Positions 23,535 through 36,465 of a stretch of 64,000 bases of DNA are shown piece by piece. Both the position numbers and the translations under genes were made by a program. This stretch comes from Dendrobium chrysotoxum (Eukaryota; Streptophyta; Magnoliopsida; Asparagales; Orchidaceae), in contig CM034311.1 in NCBI GenBank assembly GCA_019925795.1, forward strand, positions 12,902,926-12,966,925, written 5' to 3'. The notes beneath the pieces were generated by a model. It searched no databases. It saw only the letters and a list, made by a program, of their open reading frames with translations, and had not been told where the DNA came from. Every line of letters starts with the position of its first letter. Positions within the stretch are counted from its first letter, which is position 1.

Positions 23535-25127
23535 TAAAAGTTCATGAGGGTTGTTAAACCCTAAAGAACTAGTCTCAAGGCTAACCAAGAGGGGGGGGGG
23601 GTGAATTGAATATTTAAAAAATCTTCTTTTAATAAAAAAAATCCCCTTCTTAAGCATTTTTAACATATAAAAATAGATAATCAATACAACATAATATAAA
23701 TCATAGATTTTCAACCAAGTACTTATATCCAAAAATAAATGTAAAAAATAAAGTATAAAAAAATAAAATTAGAAAGAACACACCAAATTTATAGTGGTTC
23801 GGTCTAACCTGACCTACGTCCACTCCCCAGAGGCACCATCCAGGTATTGCACTAAAACCTTTTAGTGTCTCTCTTTTTGCTCCCACAGTAAGGTGGAGAA
23901 GCACTTACAAAATTTTTCCACCAACAAGGTACGACAGAGAACCAAAACTCCTTTCACAGGTAGAGAACCTTGACTTCTTTTTCTACCTCCAGGAAATGGC
24001 AGAGAACCACGAATCCCTTTCACCTTCTCCGGTGCGGTGGAGTAGCCGTGTCCTTTGACACCAAAGAGATCTTCTTCTTCCCAAAATTTCCCTTAAGACG
24101 AACCTTGAATCCGATGGCACTAAGGTGCAAGCTTGTCAGAGCAACCATGTGAAATCCCCTCCACACTCCCTTGAAACCCCCTCCAAGGATCTTCTCCCTC
24201 TCAAACTCCACCCTTTCCTCTCTCCCTTTCAAGTTCTCTCTTCAAGTTTTCTCCATAAGAACGAAGACATAATGGCTGCCAAAGACACTTACCAAGTGCC
24301 TTGACAAAGCTTAAAAAGAGAGCTTTGAAAAACCCTAAAAATTAATTCTGGTGGCAAGGATCATCCAGTACGATGTGCTTAAATAGAGGGCTTCAGAAAA
24401 CCCTAAAAACTCAATTCTATCACCAAATATCACCCAGTACGATCGCAGGATCATCCAGGATGATGTGTAGAATTTGACCTAATAGTCTAAGATGATCACC
24501 AGATATTCTAGGACAATCAGTTCAAATTTGTACTGATCATCCATTATGGTTTTGTGATTGTCTAGTATGATCAAAATATCAATTAAGAAGATTTGATTGA
24601 CTAATCATAAGATTAATTTAGGCAACATTATCATAGATCGTCCAGTATGATGTATATCATCTTGACCGATTAGAATAAAATTTAAATCTTAATATCTTGC
24701 CTAAATTATGATTGGCAACTAATTTTTATAATCATAACTGATCATCCTGCATGATATAAATCATCAAGTACAATTAGTTAGATGAGCTGATTATACAGTA
24801 TGATTAGTTCAACATTTGAACTTCTAATTTTGACTCAATCTCACTTCTCCTGAGTATGTGTGTGCATGGTTACTAAGCTAGCATACACCCTAACAGAACT
24901 TGACTCAAGAAATTAAAAAATATATCAATGAATATTACAATAATCTTTACAACATAAGCTTTTCTACCCAATCTTGAGCCTTGAATCTTCATTGGATGGT
25001 GCATGGATTCCTGAAATGTTAGTATACACACAAATAAGTATAGAATGAAATACTAAGAGACATAAAGATGTGAGCCATAATATTTGTTATCATCAAAAAT
25101 ATAAACTCGTGAGCTCGAGTCACAACA
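23535..25127 (-). repeat. 5' LTR of the pol-less element
   Basis: 1593 bp, with the same block order as the 3' LTR: integrase-signal-like G11 run near 23591, ATAGTGGTTCGGT at 23790, GAGAACC repeats at 23936-24010, TATA-like TATTTAAG on the minus strand near 24377-24385, decayed palindromic boxes at 24350-24800, and end ...CACAACA. Confidence 0.85.
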
Positions 25128-26787
25128 ATATCAAAAATTTAAATGTTATAGTTTTTTTTATTTTAATTCTGTAGAAAATAAATATGAAAATATAATTTTC
25201 TTTTCTAATAAAGTTAAATAAAATAATAGTCTCAATATTTCTCATTTTAGATTTTTAATAAAGTAAACATGAGAGAAATAAGAATACATAAAATAAAGTG
25301 GTTAAAAGAGACAAGAATAAGCACACCAAAATTTTATAGTGGTTCGGTGAACATTGACCTACGTCTACTTCTCAAAGTGCTCCTCTCTAGGTATTGCACT
25401 AAATCTTTAGTAACTCTCCATTAGCTCCCACAATAAGGTGGAGAAGCCTTTACAAAATCATTTCCACCCTTCCACGGTATGGCTGAGAACCTGAATTCTT
25501 TCTACCCCTAGTGAGGTAGAGAAACTGAAATCCTTTTCACCCTCCTGGTGAGGCAGACAACCTAAAATATTTTTCATCTTCCTGGTGAGGTAAAGAACTT
25601 GATTATCTTCAACCTTGAAGATTTTCTATCTAGAGAAACCCAAAAGAATTGTAAAGACACTTGGAGGAACAAAGGCAGAAGCTTGCCTGGAGCAACCACA
25701 AGTATCCCCTCACACTACTCTCTCTCACACAACTTCTCCTTCTCCCTCTCCAAACACTAATACCTCTCAAGGAACTCTCATAGAACTCTCAATAGCCAAA
25801 GATTTTTTTTTCAAAGTTCAAAAAGAGAGTTTAAATATGAGGTCTTAACATAATTCTAAAATTTCAATTTTATCAATTTTGATCGTATAGTACGATTGGT
25901 GATCGTACAGTATGATTAGCTCAATTTATCTAATTAGTCCTGTACGATCAAAGTGGTCCTATATGATTAGTTTAATTTCTTGAATGAATCATCTAATATG
26001 AGTTTAGAATTGTATAGAATGATTAGTTCAATCAAATTGGATTTTCATCTAGTACGATCGATGATGATTAAATTTTATCCTGAGAGCAAATCAAGTCATA
26101 TAGTATGATTAAGGACATCATATAGTATGATCTAAATAATTAATTAATCCTTATTCGATTACCTAATTATAAGATTAGATTTGGTTATATTTATTAATAT
26201 CGTGCAGTTCAATTAGTAAATATTTTGAATTTTAAAATATTGCATAATTCATGATTGGCTGCAGGAATCTTGATTTCTATTGGTCACACTATACGATGTA
26301 AATTGTATAGTATAATTAGTTCTAATTTAAATTAATTCAACTGCCTGCTCAATTAATCCATATTTTACACAGATCACAATATAATCTTCACAGAAATTAA
26401 ATTACTTCATTTTTCTTTCGGTGTGTGTGTTCACGGTTGCCAAGATGGCCTACACCTTTTATAGGACTCGTGACTCAAGAAATATAAAAATTAAATATAT
26501 AAAAATATAGACTCTTTTCAAAAATATCAAACCTATTATACCTAGTCTTGTGATGATCCTTTTGCACAATGTGTGACATATGTGAAATGTTAGTGTGTAC
26601 AAAATAAATATCCTATAATAATATTAGCATAACCAAAATAGAAACCCAATAATATTTTTTATTATCAAAATCATAAACTCGGGATCTTGGATTACGACAT
26701 ATTTTTGAGTCTACATGATATTTTATGATCGTTAGTTCTTTACAATATTGATTATACTATGTAAGTGTTTTTATGACATGTATTCTT

Positions 26788-28641
26788 TAAAAGTTCAAAG
26801 GATGCTTGTGAAATCACTTGAACTACAGAATAGTGCACCAAGAGGGGCATGAATTAGTGTTTTAAATTTTTTTTTTTTTGAAACTCAAATTTGGAATTAA
26901 AGCCAAATTCACACTCTTAAAATTAAAATAAGATTTTCTTAATGCGAAAGCGATTAACAACCAAAAACTTAATTTTGATTTTTAATTTTATAAGAAAAAT
27001 AATTAACACTTACTTTTGTTATTTTTACTTTCCTAATTTGTTTTCAACTAATAACTAAACTCAACAACCATAACTCTTGTATCATAATAATCACCAACAC
27101 AAACCAAATTACAGAAAGTAAATGTGTAAGAAAATAAATCATAAAAATAAAGTGTGGAAAATAAAGGTACAAAAGCATAAGAATTTTATAGTGGTTCGGT
27201 TAACTTGACCTACGTCCACTCCCCAAAGTCCTCCTCTATGGGTATTCACTAAACACTATAGTGACTCTCTTTTAGTCCCCTTGGCAAGGCGGATAAACCC
27301 TCACAAAATCAATTCCACTCTCAGTGCGGCTAAGAACTAAAATCTTTTCCACCTTTTACGGCGTGGCAGAGTAGCCGAATCTCGTTCACCTTCCCTAGTG
27401 CAAAGGAGTAGCCAAATCCCTTTCACCTTTCCCGATGCAATATAGTTGTTGGCCTTAACACTAAGAGCTACTTCATGGAGTTTCCCTAAAAAAAGATTTT
27501 GACACACTGAGAAACAAGGTAGACGTTGGCTGGAGAAACCATATGAAAATATCCTCTCACACTTCCTTACACGCATAAGGTTCTTCTCTCTCTTACAACT
27601 TCACCTCTCTCCCCTTTGCTCAAATCTCCTTCTTCAAACCCTTGCTTATAGATTACTCACACTCTTAGACTTCCAAAGACCCTCTCAAATGAATTAAGAG
27701 AAGTTTAAATAGTAGGCTTCTATAAAAAACCTAATTTTTAATTATTCTATCTCAATTCATATAGTATGATCTATAGATCATATAGTACGATTAGTTTAAA
27801 TATACCAATATACTATTTTATAGTAAATAGGAGCACAATATTATTAGTTTAAATTCTTAATTCATTATACTGTTTAAATGAATAGTAGTACAATACGTTT
27901 AGTTCAAATCAAAGATCAGATCATATAGGATGAACTAAATATCATCTAGAGAGTCCTTGAGTAAGTCCTACAGTACAAACTTATGATCATACTAGATGAA
28001 CAAAACTTTATCCAGAGATTCCTCAGGTGAGTCGTATAGTATTATCTATAATCGTATAGTATGATCTGTAATCAATTCAGATCCAATTTGATTACTTAAT
28101 TAATTGACCTCATTAGGTAATAATTTAAAATATCATATAATATAAATAGCTTTGTATTGCACGTACATTATACATTTTAAAATTCAAATTTGCCTATTTT
28201 AGGTAAGTTAGACTTGATAGCGGCTTTTATGGTTATAGTTAATCATCTAGTATGATGTAGTGTTCGTACTATATGATTAGTTATAATTAAAAAAATTTCA
28301 CTTAAATTAAATATTTTAATTGATCGTGTAATATGATTAAGATCATACAGTATGATTTAATAAAAAATTAAAATATTTATTTTTCACTCCCCTTATGTTT
28401 GTGTGCATGATTGCTAAGTTAGTATATACCTTTTTACATATATTAACTCAAGAAAAAGTAAAAGTGTAGACTCTTCAATATATAGTTTAAGTCACACACA
28501 AAAAAAAGTCTTGAGCTTGAATCTTCAGTCTTTCTTCATGTATGTTGTTACCTGAAAGCTTAGTTATGCACAAAGTAAATATCCAAAATAACATACAGGA
28601 ATAAGTAAATAAACACAAGGTCGGGCTCCTAGATTATAATA
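26788..28641 (-). repeat. Sirevirus-type 3' LTR (element D)
   Basis: About 1854 bp. Its start TAAAAGTTCAAAGG and GCACCAAGAGGGGC signal match the solo-LTR subfamily. It has ATAGTGGTTCGGT at 27187, TATTTAAA-type promoter sequence near 27705, and decayed palindromic boxes at 27760-28370. It is followed at 28642 by a polypurine tract on the minus strand, so it is a 3' LTR. The terminal CA is decayed. Its 5' partner is not in the window. Confidence 0.75.
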
Positions 28642-29470
28642 ATCTCCCCCTTATTGATGATGGTAAATATTATTGGTTGATATTACAAGTTAATTTTAAT
28701 TTTCTCTTAAGCTCTCCCCTTATGGGCTTGAAGCTAGAATATGACTTACTGAGTTGAACTATGCTTACGTTTTCTTTGATATAAAATTAATGAAAGCCCA
28801 CTAAAATACATAAGTATATGTACTGAATCAATTAATAAAGTATCGATCCTATGAGGAAGTATTATTCTTAATTGTAACTAAACTGCTACTGTTTAATCTA
28901 AATGCATAATTTTATCTTACTAAAATTAAAATGATATTTTTGAGTTTTTATAGTGAAATAAAAACTTGAAAAGAAATTTGATACTTATAAAAATAAAATA
29001 TTTTAGACTAATGAATATAAATAACATAGTTTTCCTAATAAGACTCCTAATTTTTTGAGCTGGATCAGAGCATATGCATCCCTAGATCTCTGTCGAGCTT
29101 GTAGGAGGGGAAAAAAAGATTTATGGCCTTCCTACAATTTTACTATCTCCATAGAACCTAAAATATTCAAACATCCTATGTCTTGGTATGCCAACTTTCT
29201 ATTTCAATACTCCTAATTATTCTAGCATTCCTCCATCAAGGCTATACATCATACTAGATATTAACTATACACATGACTATTGTATGCATTAAATTAAGAA
29301 TGGGAGATATTAAAAACATCAATGGTTCATTCAAGGCATAAGAGTTTACATTAATATTTTCTATATTTTTTACACCATCAGCTGAAAACTAGAGAATTAG
29401 TCGGACATGGAAGATTCAACAAGTAAACTCATTTTCATTTCATTCATTAAAAGAAGAAATATAAGAGAAG
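28642..29470 (-). mobile_element. 3' internal remnant of element D
   Basis: It starts with the polypurine tract (ATCTCCCCCTTATTG on plus) and continues as AT-rich non-coding DNA until the LTR of element E begins at 29471. No pol sequence remains. Element E probably inserted here and later lost its right edge together with the rest of D. Confidence 0.55.
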
Positions 29471-31184
29471 TGTTACAATCTAGAAGCTCAAGTCTATATT
29501 TTGATGATTACAAAAATTTTTGGATTTTACATAGTTTCTCCTACTTGTTATTTTGTATATTATTTTTATGAGTACTAACACTTCAGGTACAATATATGCC
29601 AATCATCGCCAAAGGATTAGGCCTCAAGATTGGATAGTTTAGGATTGATGTCTGTAAGAGTTTATAATTTTTATCTTTTTTGAGTCTTTGAATTATAGAC
29701 GGTGTATGTTTAACTTAGTAACTGTGCATAGACACACAGGGGAGTAAAATTAAATGTGTAAATTTTTTTAAATATTATAATGTATAATATGGGATCGTAC
29801 TGTACAATTTGGGCTAAGTCGAAATTAATTAAACCATTTAATTAACCAAATTTGATTTTGAACTAATAATATTATATGATACCAATCGTATAGGATGATC
29901 AGTTGTAATAAAGAAACCCTACCGCCAATCACATATTGGGCAATATTTTGAAATTTGAAAATTAAACTAATCATAATGCATGATTACCATCGTATTGTAT
30001 AATGTAAATAAATTTTCTCTAATTTAATCCTATAATTAAGAAATTGAATCAAATTTAATTGATATTTGAAATTGTACTATATGATGTCTCACTTCGTACA
30101 GTACTACCCGATTAGCTCCTAAAATGATAATTAACCGCTAGTGATCGTATAGGACAAATAAATCTATTCAATTGAACTAATTGTATTATACAACCATGGT
30201 ATCATAATAGATGATAAGTTTAAGTATTTGATCTAATCATACAAACCCTTATTTATTGTACAGTACTAACAGGATATGTTGAACTAACTATACCGTACAA
30301 TCCTCAAAACATACTATATGATTAGAAATGACTGAATTAAAATTTTAGGATTTTTAGAGGCCTTGCATTTAAGCTCTCTTATTAGACTTTGAAAAAGCCT
30401 TTGGTTATTAGGAAACTTTTGAGAGCGTTCTTTGAGGGATTGTGTCCCCTTGATAGATCCTGGAGTTTGGTGAGAAAGGAGGAGAAGTTGTGTGTGTGAG
30501 GGAGAAGTAGTATGAGAGGGGATTTCATGCAGTTGCTCCAAGCAAGCTTCTACCTAAGTTCCTTTAGGTGTCTTAGTTGATCTTGAAGGAAGCTTGGCGG
30601 AGAAAGTCTTCAAGGCCAAAGATCATTGGCACTCCACCTCATCAGAAGGTTGAAAGAGATTTAGGTTCTTTGCCTCACATGGTGAGGATGAAAAAAATTT
30701 CAGTACTCTGCTGCGTCGGGTTAGTGGAAAAGATTTTGTAAGGGCTTCTCCACCTTGCTGTGTGGGAAAAATGTGAGTCACTAAAGGTTTAGTGCAATAC
30801 CTAAAGAGAAGTACTCCAGGGAGTAGACATAGGTCATATTTTAACCGAACCACTATATATTTGGTGTGCTCGTTCTTAAACTTTTTTTTTTCATTTTTTT
30901 TTACATTTTAATTTCTTGCATGTTATATTATTGTAAATATGGTTTAAAAATATTGTGATTATTTTGATTTAATTTTTGTGAGAAAAACACAAAAAATTAA
31001 ATGAAAATAATCTAAAATTTTTCATAATTTTGTTTTCTACAAAATCAAAATAAAAGAAATATTGTAATTAAATTTTTTATATCATTAGCTTCTACTTTGT
31101 TAGATCAAGTTTAAGGTTGATATTGAGTTGTCTTTAAAGGGAGTGATTTTTGAAAAAAAAAAAATTTTAAAACCCCAACTCACG

Positions 31185-31218
<34 letters not shown>

Positions 31219-31271
31219 TTGGTGTGCTTTGAGCACTTCAACTAGGTTTAGCAATCTCATTTGAACTTTTA
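29471..31271 (+). repeat. 5' LTR of element E
   Basis: It starts TGTTACAATC and ends GAACTTTTA. Decayed palindromic boxes occupy about 29780-30320. A TATA-like GCATTTAAGC sits at 30365, the conserved ACCGAACCACTATA block at 30843, and a C32 homopolymer (31185-31216) replaces the usual short polyC signal. Confidence 0.8.
31185..31216 (+). repeat. C32 homopolymer at the integrase-signal position
   Basis: It sits at the position of the 5-11 nt polyC tract in the other LTRs, flanked by CACG on the left and TCTTGGTG on the right. Sireviruses have a conserved polyC-rich 'integrase signal' near the LTR end. Here it has expanded. Confidence 0.9.
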
Positions 31272-31328
31272 ATTGATGCCATAGCGGGTTCTCTAGAATT
31301 GTTTGTTTAAAAACCTTGAGTATAACCA

Positions 31329-33163
31329 ATGAAAAATTTCAATGATAATCATAATACTACTGAAGGATACTCAATCACTTATCCATCTATGTTTGATAAT
31401 ATACCATATAATATTTGAAAAGTTTGCATGTCAAGATTCATTCAATCTATTGATTGTTACATGTGGCATATGATTCTAGTAGGATATACTCCTCCATCTC
31501 ACATTGTTAATGGAATCAAGGAAGAATTTTTTTTTTAATGAATGGAGTTTTGAGGAAAGTGATCATGCTCAACTTAATTCAAAATGCCTAAATTATCTTT
31601 TTTGTGCCTTAAAGTCTGAGGACTATATGCAGGTTTCTTTATGTATAACTGGTAAGGAAACATGAGATAGGCTATGTATCACTTATGAAGGAGCTAGTGA
31701 GGTTAAATAGTCTAGGATAAATATTTTAGTGCATGAATACAAACTATTCCACATGAAATTTTTTGAGAATATTATTGACATGTATACTAGGTTTACTAAA
31801 ATAGTGACATCTCTACATTCTCTAGGAAGAGAATTATTTTACTCTGAAAAGGTCAATAAGATTTTGTACTACCTACCTGATAGTTTTGATGTAAAAGTAA
31901 TTGCTATCTATGAATTTAAAGACCTAAATACTTATTATATTGATAATATGCTTGGTTTGCTCTTTGTTTACGAGAAAAATGTGAGTCAAATATTACCTGA
32001 TGCAGATGATAGGAGGAAGGAGAAGATAGTGGCGCTAATGGTTAATGACGTAGATAGTAACAGCTTTATAGTTGATTTAGATGATGATATAACATTAATG
32101 ACCTGACAATTCAAAAGCTATCTGAAGCAAAGTGAAGACCCCATCAAGACTGAAATAAAGGAGAGTTAGGTAGAACTAATAAAGTTTCCTCTTACACTAT
32201 TTATTTTGAATGTAGGAAGTCTGGAAATTTAAGGTCCGATTTTCCCAACTTAAGAAGTCACCCTAACAAGGAGAAAAGTGAGGAAAAATCAAATGCTAGA
32301 AAGGGTGACAAGAATTAAAATGAAAAAAGGGGGACGTATCAAATGCAGAAAGCCTTCTAGGCAAACTTCACCTTGGATTCATCAAAATAAGAACCTTAGG
32401 AGGAGGTAACAAATCAATGTTTTATGGCAAATAATAATCTTATTAATTCTAATTAAGAGGAGGTATGCCAACTATCCTATGATGAGCTACTTACTATTTC
32501 TGAGAAAATTCATGACTCATGTAGAAAACTAAAAAAATAGCATGCATGTCTAAAAAATTATTTTTTTGATTAGAAACTCAATCATGACAAACTAGTTAGA
32601 GAGTATGCATATCTTAAATATAAGCATATATCATTAGATAAAGAATGTGCATCATTACTATATGAGTTTGATGACTTAAACAAAAATTATCTTGAATTAA
32701 ATAGGTCAAATGACTCCTTGGAAAATGAGCATATTGAGTTAGAAAAAAACATTCATGGAACTAGAGACAAATGCATTGGAACTATACTCTAATGAGTATG
32801 CATTAGAATTCAAAGTTCAAAGCTACAAGAGAGCCAATGAATTCTTGAAAAAGAAAGTATTTGCACTTCAAATTAATACACCACTACCTATACTAGCACA
32901 TAACCATAACCTGAGAAAGCATGCATCACATGTCCATAGGATAAAGCACTATCCCCCATTGGTTAGTGAACCTATTTCCTAGGATTAGGTGTCACTCTTA
33001 TGGCATGGTAGGAAACATTATTAGATTTTGCACTGTACACTGAAGAACACATCTAGTATGGAGGCCCAAATCATTAGGATCACCATATAGCATGCATTCA
33101 ACTCATTTATTAAAGTATAAGGTGGAACCCAAACTCACTTGGGTTCCTAAATTTAATCTTTGA
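31329..33163 (+). pseudogene. Copia gag relic (element E)
   Basis: The ATG at 31329 starts a frame parallel to the intact Gag of Y. Recognisable pieces run through the central Gag domain (the clean stretch is 31729-32106), the coiled-coil part (32460-32870) and the second knuckle region near 32985-33030. The relic continues past the place where Y has TAG and ends in a shared WVPK-type C-terminus with TGA at 33161-33163. Many stops (for example at 31414 and 31708) and frameshifts; the first zinc knuckle near 32200 is damaged. Confidence 0.8.
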
Positions 33164-33207
33164 TTGAATTGTAGTGATGCTCTCACAAAAGGACTAGTGA
33201 GAGCATG
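33124..33207 (+). promoter_or_regulatory. Two-hairpin gag-pol junction (element E copy)
   Basis: Hairpin 1: 33124-33132 pairs with 33139-33147 (9 bp). Hairpin 2: 33178-33186 (TGCTCTCAC) pairs with 33197-33205 (GTGAGAGCA) around a 10-nt loop, the last A being the A of the pol ATG. The spacer is 30 nt, as in the copies at 46432 and 54441. Confidence 0.7.
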
Positions 33208-36073
33208 AGGTACCTAGATAACGATAACTTAAGGCATATGATAGGAAACATGAAGCAGTTCTTAATGCTGGAGGTCAGGAGTGGAGGTAAGGTAACACTA
33301 GGTGACAAAACTACTAGGAAAGTGGTAGGGTTAATTATTATTAGAAAATCTAAAAATTTTATTATTGAAAATATACTTTTAGTAGATGGCTTGAAACATA
33401 CTTTGCTTAGCATTAGCCAACTATGTGATAATGGTTTTGACATCAAGTTTTTCTCTAACAAATGCATGATTTCTTTCAATTGAAAAGTTATGTTAGAATA
33501 AAAAAGGATAAATAATATTTATATGCTTGATTTATCTTATATTGATAATTCTAATAATCTTTGCTTGAAATCTGTTTTGGATAAATCATGGTTATGGCAT
33601 AGGAGACTATGTCATGCCATTATGAAAACTCTTAGAAAGATAACCTAGTAGGACTTGGTTAGAGGTATTCCCATGCTAGATTTTACTAAGGTTCATCTAT
33701 GTGATACCTGCCAACTAGGGAAGCAAACTAGGTCATCTTTCCATTCCACTAAAGATATCACCACCATTAAACTGCTATGAATATTGCATATAGACCTACT
33801 TGGTTATGTTAGCACAACTAGCTTAGGTGAAAAAAGTTTTGGATATGTGATTGTAGATGACTATTCAGGATTTACATGGGCTAGATTCTTAGCTCACAAA
33901 AATGAATTATTTGATGCATTTAAAATGTTCTCCATGTTGATTGAAAGAAAGTTAGGTTATGAGATCTCTATAATCCATTATGATTATGGTGGAGAATTTG
34001 AGAATGAGAGATCTAAATATTATGTGAATTTAGGATTGAACAATGTTTCTGCCCCTAGGATCCCTCAATAGAATGGCATAGCTAAAAAGGAAGAATGGAG
34101 CATTAATGGAAGCTACTTGAGCAATGTTTGATGAATATTCCTTTCCTAAATATTTTTGGATAGAAGTAGTAAATACCGCTTATTATATTTTGAATAGGGT
34201 GAATATCATATCCAAAATGCATAAAACACCTTATGAGTTGCTTAAGGGTAGGACACCAAAACTTTTCCATTTAATGTATTTAGGTGTAAGTATTTTATTC
34301 TCATCAATGGTAAATCTCCTCTAGAAAAGTTTGATTCTAAGTCTGATGAAGGAGTCTTCATAGGTTATTTCTTTATAGGTAAAGCTTATAGGAACATTAG
34401 TGAGAAGACCTTAATTATAGAGGAGTCCACCCATGTTATTTTTGATGAATCAGATAAACTTGTTAAGCCCATGTTAGAAGATGATGAAGAGGTAGAAGTT
34501 ATCCAAGGAGTATAGTCTATTGACTTAGGAGATAAAGAAGAATCATAGGAGTAATTTCCTAGAGAATGGAGATACTTATTTAGTCACCCTAAGGAGCTTA
34601 TCTTAGGATATCCATCAATAGGGGCTAAAACTAGGCAAGGCCTTAGGAAAGAAGTCATTCATACTACATTTATCTCTATAGTAGAACCAAGAAATATATA
34701 TCAAGCCTTAACTAATGAATTTTGGATCCTAGCTATACAAAAAGAGTTAAATCAATTTATTAGGAATGATGTATGGGAGTTAGTTAGTAAACCAAGGGAC
34801 CAGAGTGTAGTAAGTACCAAGTGGGTATTCAAGATTAAGATGAATGACTCTAGCATAATTATCAGGAATAAAGATATGTTAATGGCTAAGGGGTACAATC
34901 AAATTGAAGGTATTAATTTTGAGGAAACCTTTACCCCTGTAGTTAGATTAGAAGCTATTAGAGTACTATTAACTTTTGCTTGCTTTAGAGGATTCAAGTT
35001 GTATCAAATAGATATAAAGAGTGGCTTTCTCAATGGGATAATTAAATAAGATGTTTTATGTAGAATAACTTTTAGGCTTTGAATTTAATCATTTTCCCAC
35101 CATGTTTACAAATTAAAGAAAGCTTTATATGATTTGAAATAGGCACCGAGAGTATAGTATGAGAGGATTAATACATTTCTCCTAAATAGATCTTTTGTTA
35201 AAGGTAGCATAGACACCACCATGTTCCTTACGAAAATAGGAGATGATATGATCATAATACAAATCTATGTTGATGACATACTATTTGGATCTACCAATAA
35301 AAATCTATGCAAAGAATTTTTAGATACTATGAGCAAGGAGTTTGAGATAGCATGATGGGAGAGTTGAGCTACTTCACTGGATTTAGTATAAAGTAGAAAG
35401 AGGATGGTACCTTCCTGAGCCAAAGTAAGTATATTAAAGAGATATTTAAAAAAATTGACATGGAAGGGTTCAAAAAGTATAAATACACCCATTAGCTGAA
35501 TCATCTAGCTTGATAAGGATATAGATGGAAAATCAGTGGAATAGAAAAAATATAGAGGAATAATAGGATCACTTCTTTATTTTACCACTAACATACCCAA
35601 TATCATGTTTAGTGTATGTTTATGTACTAGATTTTTTGTAGGGTAGATATGAAAAACACTTTTAGAACCTGTCAATTTATTGGCCAATCCTAATTTTCTT
35701 GTCTAGTAGAAAGCAAAATTATATAGCCATATCCACTGTTAAAGCAGAGTATATAACAGTAGGGAACTGTGTTTCCCAAGTCTTCTAGCTAAATAAACAA
35801 ATTCTTAATCTTAGATTTTTTGTAGGAACTTTACCAATTATGTGTGATAACAATAGTGCTATCTATAATTCAAAGAATCCAATATAGCATTCTTGCACAA
35901 AGCATATTGATATTAAAAACTATTTTATTATAGATCATTTAGCCAAGGGAGAGATAGAATTACATCATGTAGCTACCAAAAACCAACTGACATACATTTT
36001 TATAAAACCTCTTAGTTATGAGACTTTCAGTGCACTTAGGATTAGACTAAGTGTCATTAATGTCAATGCTTAA
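33205..36073 (+). pseudogene. Copia pol relic (element E)
   Basis: Collinear with the intact Pol of Y. The protease site is lost (DSG replaced by DND). Pre-integrase zinc region lies near 33590-33720, integrase core at 33780-34130, reverse transcriptase from 34730 with YVDD near 35269-35280, and RNase H pieces to the TAA at 36071. Several stops interrupt it. About 150 bp between the end of reverse transcriptase and the first RNase H motif are deleted near 35640. Not functional. Confidence 0.85.
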
Positions 36074-36451
36074 AGACTATGAGGTAAGGATATGGAAATA
36101 ATTAATGTGTATTTTATGCTATATATTTCTATTTTTGATTAATTGTATTTGGCTATTTCTATTTCTGGTTTGTTGTATGTGTGTTTGTTTATTATCTTTA
36201 TCAATTGTTGTTATTTTTCTCCTTTTGGTGATGTCAAAAAGGAGAGTAGGATGTTTGTTGGTTGTACTTGCTATTTGAGTTAGTTCATTTTCTTATTGCT
36301 CAGTATTTTCTTTGTGCCTTATCATAAATTAAAAAAATAAAACAAAAAAATTTATATCTCCCTATTTTTCTAAAGATATCATTTAGTAAGGAGATCTTAA
36401 GAAAAAATAAAATACAATTAAAATCCAACCAAAAAATGTTTTCCATCATCA

Positions 36452-36465
36452 GAAAGGAGGGAGAT
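36452..36465 (+). other. Terminal polypurine tract of element E
   Basis: GAAAGGAGGGAGAT directly precedes the 3' LTR. An upstream tract, 36232-36243, is part of the inverted repeat CTCCTTTT...AAAAAGGAG. Confidence 0.75.

Larger units (their letters stand above)
19385..25127 (-). mobile_element. Pol-less Sirevirus-type element nested in the solo LTR
   Basis: LTRs are 19385-21015 and 23535-25127, flanked by ATATC target duplications (19380-19384, 25128-25132). Primer-binding site, polypurine tract and the 3' hairpin ladder are present. Internal DNA is only about 2.5 kb. The 3' non-coding part passes near 22470 directly into a gag relic, so about 3.8 kb covering pol and the gag C-terminus is missing relative to element Y. 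It is a deletion derivative that could only have moved with helper proteins, if it moved after the deletion. Confidence 0.85.
19206..26704 (-). mobile_element. Solo copia (Sirevirus-type) LTR, split by a later insertion
   Basis: The LTR body is 19211-19384 plus 25133-26699 (about 1741 bp). It starts TGAAAG and ends ACGACA on the plus strand, flanked by the 5-bp direct repeat TATTT at 19206-19210 and 26700-26704. No primer-binding site or polypurine tract adjoins either end, so it is a solo LTR left by LTR-LTR recombination. The joining sequence across the insertion (GCTAATGATATC to AAAAATTTAAATG) matches the intact order in the reversed LTR at 29471-31271. Orientation is minus from the polyC signal at the left and the conserved ATAGTGGTTCGGT block at about 25335. 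Confidence 0.8.
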
